Source of the DNA: Paraburkholderia fungorum
GTDB taxonomy: Bacteria > Pseudomonadota > Gammaproteobacteria > Burkholderiales > Burkholderiaceae
Reading direction: 5' to 3'
DNA length: 64,000 nucleotides
NCBI RefSeq assembly: GCF_003610895.1
Contig: NZ_MCAS01000023.1
Span: forward strand, 310,001 to 374,000
A model generated the notes under the pieces. That model was not told the DNA's origin and did not search any database. It worked only from the letters and a program-made list of their open reading frames with translations. Made by a program: the position numbers and the translations under genes. Shown here piece by piece: positions 59,007-64,000 of this stretch (its first letter is position 1; each line of letters starts with the position of its first letter).

Positions 59007-59840
59007 TCAGATTTCGAGGTTGTCGATGAGACGGGTGGTACCGAGCTTGGCGGCGGCCAGCACGACCAACTCCGCGTTCGCGTCTTGCGAGCCCGGCGGC
59101 AGCAGATTCGAGCGCTTGCGCACGGCGATGTAATCGGGCTGCCAGCCGCGCGCGGCCAGCGACGCCATTGCTGTCTGTTCGAGTTTTGCGAAGTCGCGAT
59201 CGCCGGCGAGCACTGCATCGCGCACGCGATTCAGTTCGGCAGCCAGCACCGGCGCCTCTGCGCGCTCGGCCGTCGCCAGGAAACGGTTGCGCGAGCTGAG
59301 CGCGAGGCCGTCGGTGTCCCGCACGGTTTCCGCGGCGATGATGTCGGTCGGCAGCGCGAACTGGTGGCACATGCTGCGCACGATCATCAGCTGCTGGTAA
59401 TCCTTCTTGCCGAACACGGCGACGCGCGGCTGCACGCACGACATCAGCTTCATGACCACCGTACACACGCCCTGGAAGAAACCCGGCCGGAATTCGCCTT
59501 CGAGAATGTCGCCCAGATCGTGCGGCGGATGCACGCGGTATTCCTGCGGTTCCGGGTACAGATCCCGTTCCGTCGGCGCGAACAGCACGTAGACGCCTTC
59601 TTTCTGCAGCTTGTCGATGTCGGCTTCGAGCGTGCGCGGGTATTTGTCGAAATCTTCGTTCGGGCCGAACTGCAGGCGGTTGACGAAAATGCTTGCCACC
59701 ACCGGATCGCCGTGCTGGCGCGCGAGGCGCATCAGCGACAGGTGGCCTTCGTGCAGATTGCCCATGGTCGGCACAAAGGCGGTGCGATTCTGGCCGCGCA
59801 ACTGGTCGCGCAATTCATGGATCGAGCTGATGACTTTCAT
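59007..59840 (-). CDS. panC: Pantothenate synthetase
   Basis: A 277-residue enzyme joining pantoate and beta-alanine with ATP. ATG 59840 (MKVISSIHELRDQLRGQNRT) starts the family core; 17 upstream codons are rejected. Motifs are FVPTMGNLHEGHLSLMRLAR (HxGH nucleotide motif), VVASIFVNRLQFGPNEDFDK, HPPHDLGDILEGEFRPGFFQ, GVCTVVMKLMSCVQPRVAVF, GKKDYQQLMIVRSM and DGLALSSRNRFL (KMSKS-equivalent region). It is upstream of panD. The 187-bp gap to scpA holds an imperfect inverted repeat but no gene. Confidence 0.95.
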   Translation of the reverse strand: MKVISSIHELRDQLRGQNRTAFVPTMGNLHEGHLSLMRLARQHGDPVVASIFVNRLQFGPNEDFDKYPRTLEADIDKLQKEGVYVLFAPTERDLYPEPQEYRVHPPHDLGDILEGEFRPGFFQGVCTVVMKLMSCVQPRVAVFGKKDYQQLMIVRSMCHQFALPTDIIAAETVRDTDGLALSSRNRFLATAERAEAPVLAAELNRVRDAVLAGDRDFAKLEQTAMASLAARGWQPDYIAVRKRSNLLPPGSQDANAELVVLAAAKLGTTRLIDNLEI

Positions 59841-60027
59841 GATCGGACAGGGATTTCCTCGCGCGGCGCAAGACTCGGTCGGCGCAAACACTCAGGTTTT
59901 GCGTGGCCCGCGGCCTCACTGGTAATGACAGGTTCGGAGCGCGGGATTGTAGTGGATTTGGTCCGTGGACGCACCGAAACGAGGCGTTTGCGGCAGCAAT
60001 GGCGCACGCAAGCCCCGTTTCGCGGCT

Positions 60028-60900
60028 TCAGGCCGGCAGATAGGCGAGGCGCACATAGATCGGTGCGAACGGCTCGGCCTGGGTAATTTCGATGAGCGAT
60101 TCGCGGCACAACTCGAGCATGGCGATGAAATTCACCACGACCACCGGCACGCCTTTGCTCGTGTCGAACAGGTCGGAGAACTCTATGAAGCGCGCGTTCT
60201 GCAGGCGCCGCAGGATCGTGCTCATATGCTCGCGCACCGACAACTCCTCGCGCGAGATCTTGTGGTGCTGAACGAGCTTGGCGCGCTTGATCACGTCGGC
60301 CCACGCGGCGCGCAGGTCTTCGCTATCCACATCCGGAAAGCGCGGTGTAATGCTTTGCTCGATATACACCTCGGCGCGCAGGAAATCGCGGCCGAGCTGC
60401 GGCAAATGGTCGATGCGCTGGGCGGCGAGCTTCATCTGCTCGTACTCGAGCAGGCGGCGCACCAGTTCGGCACGCGGATCCTCGGCTTCTTCGCCGCTGT
60501 CGGCCTTTTTCACCGGCAGCAGCATGCGCGACTTGATCTCGATCAGCATCGCGGCCATCAGCAGATACTCGGAGGCGAGTTCGAGATTGGTCTGACGCAG
60601 CTGATCGACATAGCCGAGGTACTGGACCGTGACGTCCGCCATCGGGATGTCGAGCACGTTGAAGTTCTGCTTGCGGATCAGGTACAGCAACAGATCCAGC
60701 GGGCCTTCGAACGTTTCGAGGAACACCTCGAGCGCATCTGGCGGAATGTACAGATCCGTCGGCAGCTTGAAGAGCGGCTCGCCGTACAGGCGCGCGAAAG
60801 CGATGCCGTCGACGGTGTCCGGTGTCGAATCGGTGGCGGGCGCGGCAAGCGCGGCGTCGGGCGCCGATTCGACGCCCTTTGCCTCGTCGGCGTGACTCAC
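60028..60900 (-). CDS. scpA: Segregation and condensation protein A
   Basis: A 290-residue ScpA kleisin. The start is taken at GTG 60900 (VSHADEAKGVES), 4 bp past the stop of the DUF3460 gene; earlier codons in that frame overlap it. The N-terminus has about 50 extra Ala/Asp/Thr-rich residues before the core: YIPPDALEVFLETFEGPLDL, LLYLIRKQNFNVLDIPMADV, ASEYLLMAAMLIEIKSRMLL and a winged-helix C-terminus ending SLIEITQAEPFAPIYVRLAY. It bridges Smc with ScpB. No scpB in the window. Confidence 0.92.
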   Translation of the reverse strand: MSHADEAKGVESAPDAALAAPATDSTPDTVDGIAFARLYGEPLFKLPTDLYIPPDALEVFLETFEGPLDLLLYLIRKQNFNVLDIPMADVTVQYLGYVDQLRQTNLELASEYLLMAAMLIEIKSRMLLPVKKADSGEEAEDPRAELVRRLLEYEQMKLAAQRIDHLPQLGRDFLRAEVYIEQSITPRFPDVDSEDLRAAWADVIKRAKLVQHHKISREELSVREHMSTILRRLQNARFIEFSDLFDTSKGVPVVVVNFIAMLELCRESLIEITQAEPFAPIYVRLAYLPA

Positions 60901-60904
60901 GCGC

Positions 60905-61090
60905 TTAGAAGTTTTGATAGTACGAGTAAGGCGTCTGCTCCACGCGCGAGGCTTTCTGCTCGGCGCGTTCTTCGAGGTCGATCGGCTGTTTGTCCCACAG
61001 CAGCGACCGGCCACGGCGCTGCTCAGCTTCCAGATTCGGTTTTTGTTGCTTGAGCTGGTTCAGGAACTGGGTGATGTCCGATTGATACAT
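60905..61090 (-). CDS. DUF3460 family small protein
   Basis: A 61-residue protein. ATG 61090 (MYQSDITQFLNQLKQQKPNL) begins the recognisable sequence; 19 upstream codons are open. It continues EAEQRRGRSLLWDKQPIDLE and ERAEQKASRVEQTPYSYYQN, with an unusual Tyr-rich C-terminus. It is highly charged, cytoplasmic, and 4 bp upstream of scpA, the arrangement seen in Burkholderiales for DUF3460. Function unknown. Confidence 0.85.
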   Translation of the reverse strand: MYQSDITQFLNQLKQQKPNLEAEQRRGRSLLWDKQPIDLEERAEQKASRVEQTPYSYYQNF

Positions 61091-61492
61091 GGCTAGACGT
61101 CCGTGATTGGGGGAACGGCGGCTGCCAGGCGGGAATCCGCGCGGCATCGCTGCTATTCCATAATTTTACCGCATGCGCCGCGTGCGGTCGAAAAACGGTG
61201 GTGGCGCCGGCGGCCTGCCTGCAAAATCGCCCGGAACCCGCGCTGCTGCAATGCGTCAAAGGCGGGCGCGTGGCCGGCTGGGCGGCGTGGGAGTCCGGGC
61301 TGCGCGCCCGGGTGGTCACTACAACGGTTGCCGCATGCGGCACGCCGCATCGGCCGAAAGACCCGCCGCGCATCAGGCTGCAAAGCCCCTTTTAGAGATG
61401 GCGCGACTGCGCCGATGTGGTCAAATAGCGAGCTTCGGCCGCCGCGGCGAGCCCAAGCGACAGAATTCATCAACCACGGCCGGAGGTCCTGT
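61091..61492. other. 402-bp intergenic region between the scpA operon and tamA
   Basis: Divergent promoter region. I see no convincing gene: open frames here lack ribosome sites and family motifs. One short IR (GGCGC at 61400-61404 with GCGCC at 61409-61413) is present. It ends in a GGAGG site for tamA. Confidence 0.5.
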
Positions 61493-63331
61493 TTGGCGGG
61501 GTGTGCGATCGAAGAGCCGCGTGTGCGGTGCGGCAGAGCCGGCAGCGAGCCCGGGCATCCGACGCCCAATCGGCGCTGGCTGCGCGCGTGGCTGACACTC
61601 GGCATCGTCATGCTCATGCTCGCCACGGTCAGCGCGCATGCGGCGCGGCGCGCGGCCGCCAGCTACAAGGTCGATATCGAAGCCACGCCGCGTTCGCTGC
61701 GCAAGCTGCTCGAAGCGCACCTCGACGTGGCGCGCTTCGCCAAGCGTCCTGACATCAGCGACGACCAGTTCGAATTTCTGATTACCGCCACGCCCCAGCA
61801 GGTGCGCGACCTGGCTGCCACTCAAGGCTATTTCACACCGGTTGTGCGGACCGACGTGCGAACCGTCGACGACCAGAAGCGCGTGACCGTGAGCGTCGAT
61901 CCCGGCCCGCAAACCCTCATTACGTCGATTTCGTTGTCCTTTCGCGGGCCGGTGCTGACCGAAGACCCGGCGCAGGAAAACGCCACACGCTTCGCATTTT
62001 CACTGCATGAAGGCGACCCGTTTTCGCAGGGCGAGTGGGACGACGCGAAAAACGCGTCGCTCAAGGCGTTGCAGGCACGCCGTTACCTGGGCGCGAAAAT
62101 CTACCATTCCGAAGCGCGGATCGACCCGCGCACGCACGAAGCAAAATTGTCGGTGACGTTCGACAGCGGCCCGACCTTCACGATGGGCAAACTCGACGTC
62201 TCCGGTACGCGGCGCTATCCGGAACAGATCGTCGACAACGTGAATCCGATTTCGCCCGGCGATATTTACGACGTGCAGCGCGTCGCCGAATTGCAGCGGC
62301 AGTTGCAGAACACGCCGTACTACGCGAGCGTGGCGATCGACGTGGACAGCGATCCGGCCAAGCCGGTCGATACGCCGATGCATGTGAAGGTGTCGGAGTA
62401 TCCGTACAACAGTATCCGCGGCGGGATCGGTTATTCGACCGACAACGGCCCGCTGATCCAGGGTTCGTATTCCTATCTCGACACGTTCGGCAAAGCGTGG
62501 CCGTTCACGGTCGACGGCCGCATCGACCAGATCCAGCAATACGGGCAAATTCAGCTCGCAATGCCGCCTGGGCCGCGCGCGTGGACCAATAGCGTGCTGG
62601 CGTCCTACACCACGACCGACGTGTCCGACACACGCATCTACAGCATTCGTGGCGGCGTGCAGCGGGCCCGTACTTCGCAATTCATCGACTACAACTACGC
62701 GATCCTCTATTACCAGGACCGGCTCGATCAGAACGCGGCCGCGCCGACCACCAGTCGCGCGCTGGTGCCGTCATGGTCGTGGACCCGCCGCAATACCGAC
62801 GATCCGTTGTTCCCGCGCTCGGGCAACCTGATTCACGTCGAAGCGGGTTTCGCGGTCAAAGGCGTGCTGACCGACCAGACGTTCGCGCGTGGCTACGCCC
62901 GTGGGCAGCAGTACCTGCCGATTGGCCGGGAGGACCTCGTGCTGTTCCGGGCCGAACTCGGCGGCGTGTTCACGAGCGGCAGTTCGAGCGGAATTCCGGC
63001 GTCGCTGCTGTTCCGTGCGGGCGGCTCGAATTCGATTCGTGGCTATAGCTATCAGAGCATCGGTAACAACGTCGATGGTTCGGTGCTGCCCACCAAGTAC
63101 CTCGTGACGGCGGCGGCCGAATATCAGCACTGGTTCAGTCACGACTGGGGTGCCGCCGCGTTTTTCGACGTCGGTACCGCCACCGATACCTGGGGCGAGA
63201 AAGTCTTTTATCCCGGCGTCGGCGTCGGCGCGCGCTGGCGCAGCCCGGTCGGTCCGGTCAATGTCGACGTCGCCTACGGAATCCGCAACAGGAGTGTGCG
63301 GCCGTACCTGACCCTCGGCATCGCCTTCTGA
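61493..63331 (+). CDS. tamA: Omp85-family assembly protein TamA
   Basis: A 612-residue outer-membrane protein. TTG 61493 has GGAGG at 61482-61486 with 6-nt spacing, better than ATG 61415 which lacks a site. The start leads into a signal peptide (RWLRAWLTLGIVMLMLATVS, cleavage near AHA). POTRA-like domains follow (YKVDIEATPRSLRKLLEAHL; GPTFTMGKLDVSGTRRYPEQ; YYASVAIDVDSDPAKPVDTP), and then a 16-strand barrel including NSIRGGIGYSTDNGPLIQGS, LLFRAGGSNSIRGYSYQSIG (the RGY motif) and a final GPVNVDVAYGIRNRSVRPYL. With TamB it inserts autotransporters or moves phospholipid to the outer membrane. 28 bp upstream of tamB. Confidence 0.88.
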   Translation: MAGCAIEEPRVRCGRAGSEPGHPTPNRRWLRAWLTLGIVMLMLATVSAHAARRAAASYKVDIEATPRSLRKLLEAHLDVARFAKRPDISDDQFEFLITATPQQVRDLAATQGYFTPVVRTDVRTVDDQKRVTVSVDPGPQTLITSISLSFRGPVLTEDPAQENATRFAFSLHEGDPFSQGEWDDAKNASLKALQARRYLGAKIYHSEARIDPRTHEAKLSVTFDSGPTFTMGKLDVSGTRRYPEQIVDNVNPISPGDIYDVQRVAELQRQLQNTPYYASVAIDVDSDPAKPVDTPMHVKVSEYPYNSIRGGIGYSTDNGPLIQGSYSYLDTFGKAWPFTVDGRIDQIQQYGQIQLAMPPGPRAWTNSVLASYTTTDVSDTRIYSIRGGVQRARTSQFIDYNYAILYYQDRLDQNAAAPTTSRALVPSWSWTRRNTDDPLFPRSGNLIHVEAGFAVKGVLTDQTFARGYARGQQYLPIGREDLVLFRAELGGVFTSGSSSGIPASLLFRAGGSNSIRGYSYQSIGNNVDGSVLPTKYLVTAAAEYQHWFSHDWGAAAFFDVGTATDTWGEKVFYPGVGVGARWRSPVGPVNVDVAYGIRNRSVRPYLTLGIAF

Positions 63332-63359
63332 TGGAAACCTGCTTCTACATGATCCACGC

Positions 63360-64000
63360 ATGACCACGGACGCTTCCGCTCAACCACCCGCGCAGCCGCC
63401 CGGCGCTCATCCGCCGGGACAGCCGCCTTCGCCCGACGCGCAGCCGCCTGAGCGCCGCCGGGGCCGGTTGTTGCTGAAAACGCTCGCGTGGATGGTTGCG
63501 GTGCTGGTGCTGCTGGTCGCCGTGGCCGCCGGACTGCTGTACGGCGCGCTCACGACCGAGCGCGGCACCGCTTACGCGTGGCAGGCGGCTGTCAAACTGC
63601 TGGGCGGCAAGCTGACGGGCACGCTCGAGGGCGGCACCATCGCGCGCGGTGTCCAACTCCGGCAAGTGCGCTGGCGCAGTCTCGACGGCAGCGGCACCGA
63701 TATCCAGATCGACCGTGTGGCCGGCCGCTGGGGCCTCATACATCAGCCTTGGCGCTTCACGATCGACTATCTGCATGTCGGTACGATCGACGCTCGTATC
63801 GGCGCTTCGTCGTCCAGCAGCGGACCGCTTGAATTGCCGAAAGACCTGCGTTTGCCGATGCAGCTCGAGGTGCGCGACGTGCAGGTCGACAAACTGCTGT
63901 TGCACGAGGGTGGCTCGACAACCGAGTTTGCCCGCTTCATGTTCCATGGCCGCAGCGACGGCCGCCACCACGAGGCGGCCATCGAGAGGCTCGACACGCC
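63360..64000 (+). CDS. tamB: TamB, N-terminal part (runs off the window)
   Basis: The frame opens with ATG 63360 (MTTDASAQPPAQPPGAHPPG) and continues 213 codons to the window end without a stop. A proline-rich cytoplasmic stretch is followed by a single membrane anchor (LKTLAWMVAVLVLLVAVAAG) and then the start of the periplasmic repeat region: AVKLLGGKLTGTLEGGTIAR, QVRWRSLDGSGTDIQIDRVA, LPMQLEVRDVQVDKLLLHEG. This is the TamB arrangement; full-length proteins exceed 1200 residues. It pairs with TamA, encoded 28 bp upstream. The start region has GAAACC, no strong ribosome site. Confidence 0.9.
   Translation, partial: MTTDASAQPPAQPPGAHPPGQPPSPDAQPPERRRGRLLLKTLAWMVAVLVLLVAVAAGLLYGALTTERGTAYAWQAAVKLLGGKLTGTLEGGTIARGVQLRQVRWRSLDGSGTDIQIDRVAGRWGLIHQPWRFTIDYLHVGTIDARIGASSSSSGPLELPKDLRLPMQLEVRDVQVDKLLLHEGGSTTEFARFMFHGRSDGRHHEAAIERLDT

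Noticed and set aside
59975..60022. Terminator after scpA (CGAAACG at 59975-59981 with CGTTTCG at 60016-60022)
   Set aside because: Only 7 bp pair across a 34-nt loop and no T-run follows on either strand.
1..64000. tRNA or rRNA genes, prophage, integrase or conjugation genes
   Set aside because: I looked for cloverleaf-like segments and hallmark proteins and found none that I could support.

Overview
The window is high-GC bacterial chromosome with densely packed operons. Gene content and order point to Burkholderia sensu lato, most likely Paraburkholderia. The supporting signs are the Burkholderiales families DUF2844, DUF3443, DUF2486, DUF3460 and DUF934, the order EVE gene - 6S RNA - zapA - zapB-like, the order pcm - rhodanese - TolC, and the cys/siroheme cluster. 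The assignment rests on gene families and synteny recognised by eye; no database search was possible.

Layout. 1-853: the 5' end of urtA on the minus strand behind a probable sigma-54 promoter, then a decayed class III aminotransferase. 854-4741: a lipoprotein/secreted protein pair (DUF2844 + DUF3443) present twice in tandem. 5007-7616: pcm, rhodanese and TolC operon. 7903-15075: a LacI-regulated sugar ABC importer with a TIM-barrel isomerase and a Gfo/Idh/MocA dehydrogenase, behind a perfect 22-bp palindromic operator. 15125-16516: an atypical J-domain protein and a small partner. 16750-18682: a type IV (AbiE-like) toxin-antitoxin pair with repeated operators. 18765-23180: an RND pump and its adaptor. 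23466-25601: an orphan amino-acid-type binding protein and cysB. 25821-33538: assimilatory sulfate reduction (cysI, DUF934, cysH, cysD, cysN) plus two siroheme enzymes (a SUMT and a CbiX-type chelatase), which flank a roughly 1-kb inverted-repeat element.

33550-43192 is housekeeping: lptG/lptF, pepA, holC, a DUF2486 gene, a small cytochrome c, ilvD with a divergent LysR gene, and lgt. 43287-45738 holds a SIMPL protein, an EVE protein, 6S RNA, zapA and a zapB-like gene. 45967-56419 is a cobalamin locus: a cobalamin riboswitch, a wrecked btuB, btuC, btuD, cobT, cobS and cobC on the plus strand, then cobU, cbiB, cobD and btuF on the minus strand, and cobQ on the plus strand. It covers corrinoid import, salvage and lower-ligand assembly but no corrin-ring synthesis. 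56561-64000 has a DoxX protein, a thioesterase, a solitary ParA, panD, panC, scpA, a DUF3460 gene, tamA and the start of tamB.

The points most worth a second look are the B12 riboswitch whose first gene (btuB) survives only as a frameshifted C-terminal scrap next to a (GGCTAC)10 tract, the 1-kb inverted-repeat element in the sulfur cluster, the duplicated DUF2844-DUF3443 module with its (TP)n stalk, and the AbiE-like system with three copies of one operator half-site.
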